Of a stretch of 30,232 nt of DNA, positions 17,258 through 25,004 are shown in pieces. This stretch comes from Flavobacteriales bacterium UBA7878 (GTDB lineage: Bacteria > Bacteroidota > Bacteroidia > Flavobacteriales > Schleiferiaceae): the NCBI GenBank assembly GCA_002501205.1, contig DLRW01000039.1, positions 1 to 30,232 of the forward strand, read 5' to 3'. The translations under genes and the position numbers were made by a program. Under the pieces are notes generated by a model. The model made no database searches. It saw only the letters and a list, made by a program, of their open reading frames with translations, and was not told the DNA's origin. Every line of letters starts with the position of its first letter. Position 1 is the first letter of the stretch.

Positions 17258-18771
17258 GCGTAAATCTGCTCAGCTTCTACCTCAAATTCTTCAATAAAAC
17301 TTCTTGCTGCTTGAATATCGTGATGTAAAATCCGATCCTCATCTATAAAAGGCACCTTCTCTCGGAAGGCTTTCAGCATGGCACTTAACTCATCAGAAGT
17401 CTTTTCCTTACGGAAATAGAAAGCCTGAGAAGCAGTCATCAACTCAATGGCTAAAACCGTTTTCAAATTGTCTACCACCTTTTGCAATTTGGTAGCGGCA
17501 TTGGCTCCCATACTTACATGATCTTCCTGACCATTAGAAGAAACAATGCTATCTGCTGAGGCTGGCGTACATAATTGCTTATTCTGACTCACTACGGATG
17601 CTGCCGTGTATTGAGCAATCATCAAACCGCTATTCAAGCCCGGCTTGGCCACTAAAAATGCCGGTAAATCTCTTTGTCCGGAAATTAATAAATAAGTTCT
17701 ACGCTCAGAGATATTAGCCCATTCAGCGCTGGCTAAAGCTAAATGATCAAGAGCCAAGGCTAAAGTTTGGCCATGGAAATTACCTCCGCTAATGATTTTA
17801 TCCTCATCCGGGAATATGGTAGGATTATCCGTTACGGAATTCAATTCCGTTTCAAAAACTTGCTCAGCATAAGCTAAAGCATCTTTGCTTGCTCCATGTA
17901 CTTGGGGGATGCATCGGAAAGAATAAGGATCCTGCACATGGACCTTTTTCCGACTAATCATCTCACTGCCTTCTAATATAGCCCGAATCTGAGCAGCCGT
18001 ATCTCTTTGTCCTTTATGCGGACGAACGGCATGGATTAAATCATCAAAAGGCTCCGGACGTCCATCGAATGCCTCCAATGACAAGGCAGCAATACGATCG
18101 GCCAAATAAGCAAGCTTACGTAATTCGAAGCTGGCCATAATACCTAAAGACAGCATGAATTGAGTACCATTTAAAAGGGCAATGCCTTCTTTAGATCGTA
18201 GGTCAACAGCAGGCCTCTCAAATCGAGCTAAAACTTCTGCCGAATCGCGGTATTCACCTTGATAATGCACTCTTCCCTCTCCCATAAGCGCCAGGCTTAA
18301 ATGAGCCAAGGGAGCTAAATCTCCTGAAGCGCCGAGTGAACCTTGTTCAAAGACTTCCGGAATAATTTCATTATTGTAAAAGAACAGGAGTTGCTCGATG
18401 GTAGAAGGACTAACTCCACTATGGCCGTAAGACAATCCCCGCGCTTTTAGTAGAAGCATTAATTTCACATAAACCGGAGTAATTCTATCACCACTCCCAC
18501 AGGCATGAGAACGCACTAAATTTAATTGCAAACGCTTTAAATCCTTGCCTTCAATAGCGACATTACAAAGAGAGCCAAAACCGGTATTAATACCATAAAC
18601 AGGGTTTTCTTCTCTTTCAATTTTCTGATCCAAATAGTTTCTACAATAGTCCACCTTTTGGCGAGCTTCTTCACTTAATTCCACATCATGCGAAGCATGA
18701 AAAAGGCGATGAAGGTCCGAAAGACTTAAATGCGCGGCGCTTATTTTGAAAGTTGAATTAGTGCTTAGCAT
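17254..18771 (-). CDS. hutH: Histidine ammonia-lyase
   Basis: This 505-residue lyase removes ammonia from L-histidine to give urocanate. Active-site features are YGINTGFG (Tyr59), the MIO-forming Ala-Ser-Gly at 148-150 within GSLGASGDLAP, DPYSFRCIPQVHG at 281-293, and NGQEDHVSMG with Gln415-Glu416. The selectivity pair at 88-89 is Ser-His (RSHACG), typical of histidine rather than tyrosine or phenylalanine lyases, and Glu416 agrees. No hutU, hutI or hutG is nearby, so the rest of the pathway must be elsewhere. It starts inside the last 14 bases of hisS, an unusual pairing with the histidine-charging enzyme. The end overlaps the PKD/T9SS gene by 4 bases. Confidence 0.92.
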   Translation of the reverse strand: MLSTNSTFKISAAHLSLSDLHRLFHASHDVELSEEARQKVDYCRNYLDQKIEREENPVYGINTGFGSLCNVAIEGKDLKRLQLNLVRSHACGSGDRITPVYVKLMLLLKARGLSYGHSGVSPSTIEQLLFFYNNEIIPEVFEQGSLGASGDLAPLAHLSLALMGEGRVHYQGEYRDSAEVLARFERPAVDLRSKEGIALLNGTQFMLSLGIMASFELRKLAYLADRIAALSLEAFDGRPEPFDDLIHAVRPHKGQRDTAAQIRAILEGSEMISRKKVHVQDPYSFRCIPQVHGASKDALAYAEQVFETELNSVTDNPTIFPDEDKIISGGNFHGQTLALALDHLALASAEWANISERRTYLLISGQRDLPAFLVAKPGLNSGLMIAQYTAASVVSQNKQLCTPASADSIVSSNGQEDHVSMGANAATKLQKVVDNLKTVLAIELMTASQAFYFRKEKTSDELSAMLKAFREKVPFIDEDRILHHDIQAARSFIEEFEVEAEQIYA

Positions 18772-20146
18772 GTTTGTTATTTTGAGAGGGATTAAAAGCT
18801 TCTAATAATTCGATGGCTCCGAGTTTTCTCTGGCTTCCTTCCTGCATATCCTTAAGGGTAAACAAGCCTTCTTCCATTTCCTGAGAGCCTATTAACAAGA
18901 CATAACGTATGCCCTTTTTATTAGCATAATCCAATTGCTTTTTCATTTTCACAGCATCCGGATAGAGCTCGGTTTTAATTCCTAGTTCCCGCAGCTGTGC
19001 TGCCAGCTTATTGGCAAAAAGGGCCTCTTTATCACCAAAATTCACCATCAACATATCGGTACCGGAATGAGTCATGGCCGGAAAGAGACCTTTTTCTTCC
19101 AGGGCTAATTGAATACGATCCAATCCAAAAGAAATCCCAATACCCGGTAGATCCTTTAGTCCGAAGATACCGGTAAGGTCATCATATCGACCACCGCCGC
19201 CAATGGAGCCTAAGTCCAAATCCACGGCCTTCACTTCGAAAATTGCACCGGTATAATAATCCAGGCCTCGAGCCAGAGTAAAATCTAAATCCAGAACATC
19301 CTCTTGACCTAGTTCAGAGCAGGCATCAATCACAAATTTGATTTCTTCTAAGCCGGCTTTACCTGAATTAGTTTCAGCAATCTCCGCTTCCAATTGGTTC
19401 AATACATCGGCATTGCTGCCACTTAACCCTGCCACAAATGCCAATGCATCCAAAGCGCCTTGGGCCAAACCCCGCTCGCTCATCTCTCGCTGAACGCCTT
19501 CCAAACCTACCTTATCAAGTTTATCCAAAGCCACGGTAAAAGCTTGGAAATCATTTTCCACTCCGAACTTCTCCGTTAAACCCTGTAAAACTTTGCGGTG
19601 GTTCATTTTAACCCGAATGGGTAAAGCTAATTCTGAAAAGACCTGCTTATAGATTCCGATAAAATCCACTTCTTGCCAAAGGGAGGAAGAACCTACTACA
19701 TCTGCATCGCATTGATAAAATTCGCGGTACCGTCCTTTAGAAGGCCTATCCGCACGCCATACGGGTTGAATTTGATAGCGTTTAAATGGGAAGTGCAGTG
19801 CATTGTGATTTTGTACCACAAATCGAGCAAAGGGAACGGTTAAATCATAACGCAAGGCCTCTTCTAAATTATGATTCAATTTTTCACGTGCTTCCTGAGC
19901 ATCCCCCTCACGGAAGGCTTTCTCAAATTTATCTCCTCGTGGGAGTACCTTAAAAATCAATCGATCTCCTTCCTCACCGTACTTACCAGTAAGGGTTTCC
20001 AACTTTTCTAAGGCAGGAGTTTCGATTGGCAAAAAGCCATATTTCCTAAAGGTAGTCTTTAAAATTTCCAGGATGTACTCTCGCTGGACCATTACTTCGG
20101 GAAGAAGATCACGGGTACCTCGAGGGTTGGATGCTTTAGAGGCCAT
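18758..20146 (-). CDS. hisS: Histidyl-tRNA synthetase
   Basis: A class II synthetase that charges tRNA-His, 462 residues from the ATG at 20146. It opens with NPRGTRDLLP, the usual HisRS beginning. Motif 2 is the region QPVWRADRPSKGRYREFYQCD. The histidine-binding signature LARGLDYYTGAIFEV and the GGGRYDDL motif follow, then GISFGLDRI (motif 3) and an anticodon-binding C-terminal domain. A longer frame reaches TTG 20164, but that TTG is inside a TAnnTTTG promoter box, so the ATG is preferred. hisS overlaps hutH by 14 bases at its 3' end and lies 39 bases after the J-domain gene. Confidence 0.94.
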   Translation of the reverse strand: MASKASNPRGTRDLLPEVMVQREYILEILKTTFRKYGFLPIETPALEKLETLTGKYGEEGDRLIFKVLPRGDKFEKAFREGDAQEAREKLNHNLEEALRYDLTVPFARFVVQNHNALHFPFKRYQIQPVWRADRPSKGRYREFYQCDADVVGSSSLWQEVDFIGIYKQVFSELALPIRVKMNHRKVLQGLTEKFGVENDFQAFTVALDKLDKVGLEGVQREMSERGLAQGALDALAFVAGLSGSNADVLNQLEAEIAETNSGKAGLEEIKFVIDACSELGQEDVLDLDFTLARGLDYYTGAIFEVKAVDLDLGSIGGGGRYDDLTGIFGLKDLPGIGISFGLDRIQLALEEKGLFPAMTHSGTDMLMVNFGDKEALFANKLAAQLRELGIKTELYPDAVKMKKQLDYANKKGIRYVLLIGSQEMEEGLFTLKDMQEGSQRKLGAIELLEAFNPSQNNKHAKH

Positions 20147-20161
20147 AACTAAAATTTGGCG

Positions 20162-20169
20162 CAAAATTA
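20162..20169 (-). promoter_or_regulatory. -7 promoter element TAATTTTG upstream of hisS
   Basis: Reads TAATTTTG on the minus strand, 15 bases before the hisS ATG at 20146. It would let hisS-hutH be transcribed separately from the J-domain gene upstream. The box overlaps the alternative TTG start, which argues against that start. Confidence 0.5.
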
Positions 20170-20185
20170 GCCAATTATTCGGGCC

Positions 20186-21109
20186 TCATGCTTGAGGAAT
20201 CCGGCAAGCTTCGCGGATTTCCTTTACTTCCTCCTTATCCCAAAAGAAATACCAGCTTAGACTATTGTCTTTAAAATGATCAAAGGGATGAGTATCAAAA
20301 TGGTAGCAACTTGCCAAGCCTTCAATTCCGAATTTCTGATAAATCAAATAGGCCATACAACGAGCCTCCACCTTTTTTATAAGATCAGGCTCCTCCTCCA
20401 TTGTATTATAGGAATACTGCAAAATGGCTGCACTTGCCAAATCGATATAACGATTAAAAGTATGACTGGCTACGGAATAGGTATTTAAATCATGATAGCT
20501 CGGATTATCCATTCGATAGCGCAATACAAACTGATCACCAATCTTTAAAGGCATTCCATTAGCGGCATACATTTTAACACCGCTGCCCTTAACATAGGCA
20601 CGTTCTTCGAAAAGCTCTTCTCCCACCTCAAACTGATAGACCACGCGATGATTTTCGATCCCCACCACTTTTGCCATTGTTTCAGCCGGATTGCTTTCAA
20701 TTTGATAATCAATAAACCAGAAATAAGACTTGTAGGAAAAAAAGGCCAAGACCAAAACTCCAATTAAGGAATAAACGGCCAGGCTATAAGCTCTGTTTTG
20801 ATCTTCAATCTTCTTAGCCCGCACTCTGGCTGCCCGTTCGAAGGCTTTTTGCTTTGCCTTTTCCTCAGCCGCAGCCTTCAATAACTCATAAAAACGCGCC
20901 AACTCCTCCGGACTCATTTCCCTTCTACTCGATCGCGAGTTGAAATGCGCACGAATCATTTCATAGGCTTCAACTATCTTCTTAAAATGCTCTTCATTCC
21001 CACTCTGCAAATCAGGGTGGTACTTAAGCGCCAATCGGCGATAAGCTTTTTTGACTTCCTGCAGGTCGGCATCAGGACTTAAACCAAGAATCTTAAAATA
21101 ATTCTCCAA
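20186..21109 (-). CDS. Membrane-anchored J-domain (DnaJ-like) protein
   Basis: A 307-residue protein. Residues 1-58 form a canonical J domain: YFKILGLSPDADLQEVKKAY, the Hsp70-activating HPD at 31-33, and FKKIVEAYEMI. A charged Lys/Glu/Ala-rich helix (about 65-103) follows, then one membrane segment near 107-130 (aliphatic, ending YKSYFWFIDY). The C-terminal 170 residues, beginning about ESNPAETMAKVVGIENHRV, are not a domain I recognise. There is no zinc-finger or CTD of true DnaJ, so it is a specialised co-chaperone that likely recruits DnaK to the membrane. It begins at TTG 21109; MENYFKILG is exactly where J domains normally start and no in-frame ATG is near. It is divergent from the outer-membrane protein gene at 21175. 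Confidence 0.82.
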   Translation of the reverse strand: MENYFKILGLSPDADLQEVKKAYRRLALKYHPDLQSGNEEHFKKIVEAYEMIRAHFNSRSSRREMSPEELARFYELLKAAAEEKAKQKAFERAARVRAKKIEDQNRAYSLAVYSLIGVLVLAFFSYKSYFWFIDYQIESNPAETMAKVVGIENHRVVYQFEVGEELFEERAYVKGSGVKMYAANGMPLKIGDQFVLRYRMDNPSYHDLNTYSVASHTFNRYIDLASAAILQYSYNTMEEEPDLIKKVEARCMAYLIYQKFGIEGLASCYHFDTHPFDHFKDNSLSWYFFWDKEEVKEIREACRIPQA

Positions 21110-21174
21110 GGAAATAGCGGTTCTCGAAATACTAAAGGGGCTAATTTGAACGCTAAATGTATAAATAAGGTACT

Positions 21175-21831
21175 ATGAGAAGATGGATTTTTCTGAGCTT
21201 TTTGTGGCTGCCTGTTCTAGTACAGGCGCAATACTACAGTCTGGGAGTAAATTCGGGTGCTTCCTTCTTTAGAGGTGAAACCACAGCCGAAGGACAATTA
21301 CTAAGTGAACCGGGTATTCATCTAGCCGCCGTTTATAATAAGTGGATTCCCCGTGATGAGCGTTGGCAGATCAGCGGCATTTTGGATATCAATGCCATGA
21401 ATTCTCGTATTAAGGCAGGCGAAGGCAATATACCGGAACTGCAGGCTTACTCCTTTATTCTAAGTCCAATGGTCGGTATCCGCTATTATTTCGACCAGGA
21501 TTTGAAAGACTATGTTCCCGAGAAATACCAGGATGCTTTTTTTCTGGCTCTTTATGCGGGTATAAGCATGAATAAGAACCAATATCGAATTCCTAATGAA
21601 TTTACTGCGGATAATCCCTTTTACACAAATGAATGGGGACTCTCCTTCAGCAATATGATTCAAGGAGGCTATCGTATATACCTAAACTCGCATTGGAGTA
21701 TGGAGGCCCAGGTTTCTTTAAAATATGGCACCAGTGATAATTGGGATGCCTTTAAAGGAACCTCCAATCTGAACGATTGGGTTTTTTCCAGTGGAATTGG
21801 CCTATCCTATTCCTTCGATTTCTGGCAATAA
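21175..21831 (+). CDS. Predicted outer-membrane beta-barrel protein
   Basis: A 218-residue protein with a clear signal peptide (hydrophobic 4-16, cleavage after VQAQ). The mature part alternates polar and aromatic residues as in a small beta barrel, for example SPMVGIRYYFDQ, FLALYAGISM and the ending GIGLSYSFDFW, with a terminal aromatic residue near the C-terminus as outer-membrane proteins usually have. It resembles the DUF6089/outer-membrane beta-barrel families of Bacteroidota, but I cannot assign a subfamily. It stands alone between divergent and downstream spacers. A TAATTTG-like box at 21142-21148 may be a weak promoter; no exact TAnnTTTG is present. Confidence 0.7.
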   Translation: MRRWIFLSFLWLPVLVQAQYYSLGVNSGASFFRGETTAEGQLLSEPGIHLAAVYNKWIPRDERWQISGILDINAMNSRIKAGEGNIPELQAYSFILSPMVGIRYYFDQDLKDYVPEKYQDAFFLALYAGISMNKNQYRIPNEFTADNPFYTNEWGLSFSNMIQGGYRIYLNSHWSMEAQVSLKYGTSDNWDAFKGTSNLNDWVFSSGIGLSYSFDFWQ

Positions 21832-21903
21832 TTCCTGAAAAAATAATGCTCCTTTAAAGCAGGGATAGCGCGGTAATTCCTAATTTGAGCTAAAATTTTT
21901 AAA

Positions 21904-22815
21904 ATGGCTCAATACATTATTTTGGTCGTTGTCGGCCTGATTCTACTGATCTTCGGTTTGTTCATTGTTAAGCAACAGCAAGTAGCTATTGTAGAACGAT
22001 TTGGGAAATTTATTGCTATTCGCAAACCTGGTTTACATGTACTCATCCCAATGGTCGACAGGGTATCAGGTCGAATGAGCTTGAGAATTCAACAGCTTGA
22101 TGTAATCGTTGAAACCAAGACTAAAGACGATGTTTTCGTACAAATGAAAGTTTCGGTTCAGTTTGTGGTGCTGGAGGATGCGGTTTATGATGCCTTCTAT
22201 AAATTGGATAATCCGCATGAGCAAATTCGCAGTTATGTTTTTGACACGGTTCGTGCCGAAGTTCCCAAACTTAGGTTAGATGATGTTTTCGAGAAAAAAG
22301 ACGATATCGCCATTGCCATCCGTCGTGAATTGGAAGAAGCAATGAATACCTATGGTTACGGAATTATCAAAGCTCTGGTTACTGATATTGATCCGGATGA
22401 CGCTGTTAAAAGTGCCATGAACCGCATTAATGCTGCAGAACGCCAGAAGACGGCTGCCGAATATGAAGGTGAAGCGGAAAGAATTCGCATTGTTGCCAAA
22501 GCAACTGCTGAGGCAGAAAGTAAGCGTTTACAAGGCCAGGGTATCGCAGACCAACGTCGCGAAATTGCGAAGGGACTGGAGGAATCAGTAGAGGTATTAA
22601 ACCAAGTAGGAATTAATTCTCAGGAAGCCTCAGCACTGATTGTAATCACCCAGCATTATGACACCTTACACGCCGTAAGTGAGGGAACTAATAGTAATTT
22701 AATTTTACTACCTAATAGTCCTAATGCAGCTAGTAATATGTTAAATGATTTGGTTTCATCTTTCGCAGTTGGAAATAAAGTGGCAGAGATGAATCAAAAC
22801 ATCAAACCAGAATAA
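21904..22815 (+). CDS. SPFH/band-7 (stomatin-like) membrane protein
   Basis: A 303-residue protein with one N-terminal membrane segment (about residues 4-22), an SPFH/PHB domain from about 24 to 190 including VAIVERFGKF, PGLHVLIPMVDRV and SVQFVVLEDA, then an alanine/glutamate-rich coiled coil (about 178-245: AAERQKTAAEYEGEAERIRI and following). This is the layout of the stomatin/QmcA group, which assemble into large membrane-microdomain cages and often associate with the FtsH protease. No NfeD partner gene is adjacent, which argues against the NfeD-linked subgroup. The gene ends just before a strong intrinsic terminator. Start is ATG 21904; the upstream spacer has no exact TAnnTTTG box. Confidence 0.9.
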   Translation: MAQYIILVVVGLILLIFGLFIVKQQQVAIVERFGKFIAIRKPGLHVLIPMVDRVSGRMSLRIQQLDVIVETKTKDDVFVQMKVSVQFVVLEDAVYDAFYKLDNPHEQIRSYVFDTVRAEVPKLRLDDVFEKKDDIAIAIRRELEEAMNTYGYGIIKALVTDIDPDDAVKSAMNRINAAERQKTAAEYEGEAERIRIVAKATAEAESKRLQGQGIADQRREIAKGLEESVEVLNQVGINSQEASALIVITQHYDTLHAVSEGTNSNLILLPNSPNAASNMLNDLVSSFAVGNKVAEMNQNIKPE

Positions 22816-22872
22816 GACAAACTATCAATCAGATTTTCACCTACTGATCCATAAGAGGTGAATAAAAGTTTA

Positions 22873-22923
22873 GAGGGGGAATCTCTTCCGCAGTGGGAGA
22901 AATTCCCCTAACTTATTTTTTTT
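22873..22923 (+). terminator. Intrinsic terminator after the SPFH gene
   Basis: A hairpin of GGGGAAT (from about 22876) with ATTCCCC (ending 22908), continued inward by CTC/GAG with a two-base bulge, encloses a loop of about 11 bases. It is followed after TAACT-A by a run of eight T at 22916-22923. This is the only convincing Rho-independent terminator I found in the window. It lies 58 bases after the SPFH stop and before the next gene's promoter. Confidence 0.75.
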
Positions 22924-22959
22924 CATAGATATGAAAGAGGAAGACTAAGTCGAATGCCT

Positions 22960-22967
22960 TAGATTTG
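22960..22967 (+). promoter_or_regulatory. -7 promoter element TAGATTTG upstream of the 22995 gene
   Basis: Exact TAnnTTTG match 27 bases before the ATG at 22995. A purine-rich AAAGGAGGGA begins at 22970, resembling a Shine-Dalgarno sequence, but it lies about 18 bases from the ATG, too far for standard use. Placed directly after the terminator, this is a plausible new transcription unit. Confidence 0.55.
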
Positions 22968-22994
22968 TCAAAGGAGGGATTAAAGACGGATTTG

Positions 22995-23636
22995 ATGGAA
23001 AATAGCTTTTTAAAGATTCTCGGCTTAGTATGCCTAAGCACCTGCCTTTTGCATGCCCAAAACACGGTAAATTACAACCTTAATGGAATGGTGGTCCAGG
23101 GTGAAGCCTCAGGGGGTAATGTGGTAAGTGATGATATCGCCCTAGGCTTCGGACTGGGCTATGATTTCCCCTTTGCCAATCCTCGATTCGAATTTGCAGT
23201 AAAAGGGGACTACCTCTGGATTAATCTGGATTATATCAATGATGTAGATCCAAGCAATATTTCCATTTTGAGGGCTACTATGAACCAGTTTTCAGTAAGT
23301 GGAGGTCTAAATATTTATCTGAATAATAGTCATAATGTGGCTAATTTATATCAGCCGTTTCGACCCTATATGCAAATTCTTACCGGAATTATAGCCCAAT
23401 CTAATTCTTTAGAGCCCAGTGATAATTTCGTATACCCCAGTGTTGATGGTTTCCTGATTCTGCCGGTGGTAGAAATTGGATTTGGTGCTAAAATTCGGAT
23501 TAATCCCCAATGGTCCTTTAACCTAAATATGGGCTTCCGGTCTACCTTCTCCGATGATATTGATGGCTTAATAGGCACTACCGCCAGTCCTGATATAATG
23601 GGGATATTACGCATGGGCGTTTCAAAAAGACTCTAG
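22995..23636 (+). CDS. Predicted outer-membrane beta-barrel protein
   Basis: A 213-residue product from ATG 22995, with a signal peptide (FLKILGLVCLSTCLLHAQ, cleavage after HAQ). The mature part shows alternating strand patterns such as IALGFGLGYDFPF, FEFAVKGDYLWINL and QWSFNLNMGFRSTF and a short final strand MGVSKRL. It looks like a small outer-membrane barrel, but I do not recognise a specific family. An in-frame TTG at 22965 would extend it by 10 residues; that codon lies within the -7 promoter box, so it is rejected. It follows a terminator and promoter and lies 82 bases before the YeiH-family gene. Confidence 0.68.
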   Translation: MENSFLKILGLVCLSTCLLHAQNTVNYNLNGMVVQGEASGGNVVSDDIALGFGLGYDFPFANPRFEFAVKGDYLWINLDYINDVDPSNISILRATMNQFSVSGGLNIYLNNSHNVANLYQPFRPYMQILTGIIAQSNSLEPSDNFVYPSVDGFLILPVVEIGFGAKIRINPQWSFNLNMGFRSTFSDDIDGLIGTTASPDIMGILRMGVSKRL

Positions 23637-23695
23637 AACCTACGGCCTTAAATCTTGCGGGATATAGGTCACTTATGGCTTTCCATTCCGGCGCT

Positions 23696-23703
23696 TACCT
23701 TTG
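23696..23703 (+). promoter_or_regulatory. -7 promoter element TACCTTTG upstream of the YeiH-family gene
   Basis: Exact TAnnTTTG match ending 15 bases before TTG 23719. The first possible TTG of the frame (23701) is part of this box, so the box also helps decide the start codon in favour of 23719. Confidence 0.55.
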
Positions 23704-23718
23704 CCACAAAGTTCCATC

Positions 23719-24639
23719 TTGAAAAAACAAATCGGTACTCCACTTTTCCTGATCCTGCTTATATTAAGTTTAAGTCCATGGATTGGCCCACCTTTAGCCA
23801 TGGTATTTGGCTTTTTGTATCAACTGTTTTTCTCCAACCCACTAGGAGCTAAAAACAAAGATGCCATCAACTGGTCCTTAAAATCCGCCGTTGTAGGTTT
23901 GGGTTTTGGTATTAATGCTAGTCAGGCATTAGCCAGCAGCAGTGAAGGTCTGGTTCTTACCATCTTCAGCATCTCTGGAACCTTACTTTTAGGATGGATC
24001 TTAGGTAAAGCCCTTAAGCTGAATTTCACCAGTAGCTATCTTTTATCCAGCGGCACAGCGATCTGCGGTGGTAGCGCCATTGCAGCCATGTCGCCCATTT
24101 TAAAGGCAGAAGAGAAAGACATCAGTATGGCGCTGGGTACAGTATTCCTCTTAAACTCCGTGGCTCTTTTAATTTTCCCAAGTATTGGAACCTGGTTAAA
24201 TCTTAGTCAGGTAGATTTTGGAACCTGGGCTGCCATTGCAATCCACGACACCAGTTCAGTTGTGGGAGCCGCCTCCGCCTATGGTGAAGAGGCCCTGGAA
24301 ATTGCAACCACTATCAAACTGGTGCGTGCCCTCTGGATAATTCCTCTGGCCTTAATTACCAGTCTCTTTTTACGAAAAGGGGGAAAGGTGAAATTCCCCT
24401 ATTTCATTCTTCTGTTTTTAGCGGCCATGCTTATCAACACTTATGTAGGCCTTCCCCAAGAGCTGAGTTCAGGAATTAGCATGATTGCTCGACGTATCCT
24501 AACAGCTACCCTTTTCATGGTAGGTGCTGGTATATCCATTGAGAAAATTAAATCTGCGGGCTGGCGAGCATTACTACTGGGACTCTTGCTTTGGCTATTC
24601 ATCGGCATTGGTAGCCTAAGCGCCATCCTTTATATTTAG
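23719..24639 (+). CDS. YeiH/UPF0324-family putative sulfate exporter
   Basis: A polytopic membrane protein of 306 residues from TTG 23719, with roughly nine or ten hydrophobic helices. The family motif SSGTAICGGSAIAAMSPIL near residues 113-131 is diagnostic of the YeiH (UPF0324, Cons_hypoth698) family. A second conserved stretch is AIHDTSSVVGAASAYG near 175-190, and GISMIARRILTATLFMVGAG is near 252. Members have been called sulfate or sulfonate exporters, but transport has rarely been tested. MKKQIGTPLFLILLILSL gives a natural N-terminus and the promoter box covers the upstream TTG. The stop interlocks with the convergent membrane protein gene at 24636-24639. Confidence 0.85.
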   Translation: MKKQIGTPLFLILLILSLSPWIGPPLAMVFGFLYQLFFSNPLGAKNKDAINWSLKSAVVGLGFGINASQALASSSEGLVLTIFSISGTLLLGWILGKALKLNFTSSYLLSSGTAICGGSAIAAMSPILKAEEKDISMALGTVFLLNSVALLIFPSIGTWLNLSQVDFGTWAAIAIHDTSSVVGAASAYGEEALEIATTIKLVRALWIIPLALITSLFLRKGGKVKFPYFILLFLAAMLINTYVGLPQELSSGISMIARRILTATLFMVGAGISIEKIKSAGWRALLLGLLLWLFIGIGSLSAILYI

Positions 24640-24935
24640 AATAGCAAAGGTTTCCAATTTAAGCCCCATTGCAAAATCAAGGTAAATAAAGCCAGTAATG
24701 GGTAGATCCATTTCCGTACCTGTGCTTTCAATCGTTCAGCATTATGCTTAATTCCTATCATATCGAATAGCACGGAATAAAAAGTGGCGTTATTCTGATC
24801 TTCCAGACCATGGCTTTTATTAAGCAAGCAACGACCAAATACCCAAAATTGGATTTGGACAATGGCATAAGCGCTCACCATTAAATACCAGGAAAAAAGA
24901 AAAGGCCCTATCCAGGCTAAAAGGGTAATAAACAC
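24636..24935 (-). CDS. Small membrane protein of unknown function (start uncertain)
   Basis: At least 99 residues from GTG 24935, with hydrophobic segments at about 3-31 and 78-95 and a polar middle including HGLEDQNNATF and KHNAERLKAQVRKW. I do not recognise it. The frame stays open upstream to the TAA of the ABC transporter gene (25002-25004) with no ATG or TTG, and residues there (NSDLNLAFWFHV) look like a genuine continuation of the first helix. A TAAGTTTG promoter box overlaps the ABC stop, and the first plausible codon after it is ATC 24992, 4 bases on, giving about 118 residues. The true start is therefore uncertain. The stop interlocks with the YeiH-family gene. Confidence 0.6.
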   Translation of the reverse strand: MFITLLAWIGPFLFSWYLMVSAYAIVQIQFWVFGRCLLNKSHGLEDQNNATFYSVLFDMIGIKHNAERLKAQVRKWIYPLLALFTLILQWGLNWKPLLF

Positions 24936-24996
24936 GTGAAACCAAAAGGCCAGGTTTAAATCCGAATTGTATTTGCGATCTGAACTATCGATACTA

Positions 24997-25004
24997 CAAA
25001 CTTA
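24997..25004 (-). promoter_or_regulatory. -7 promoter element TAAGTTTG overlapping the ABC gene stop
   Basis: Minus-strand TAAGTTTG matches TAnnTTTG; its first three bases are the TAA stop of the ABC exporter gene. It would drive the small membrane protein at 24636. Transcription would begin near 24992, close to an ATC codon in frame with that protein. Confidence 0.4.

Noticed and set aside
20147..20164. Upstream TTG start for hisS
   Set aside because: The TTG is the end of a TAATTTTG promoter box, and the ATG at 20146 gives the canonical HisRS N-terminus.
22970..22979. Strong Shine-Dalgarno-like AAAGGAGGGA
   Set aside because: It is about 18 bases before the ATG at 22995 and no alternative start lies at the right distance.
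23701..23718. Upstream TTG start for the YeiH-family gene
   Set aside because: It lies inside the TACCTTTG promoter box; TTG 23719 gives a natural basic-then-hydrophobic N-terminus.
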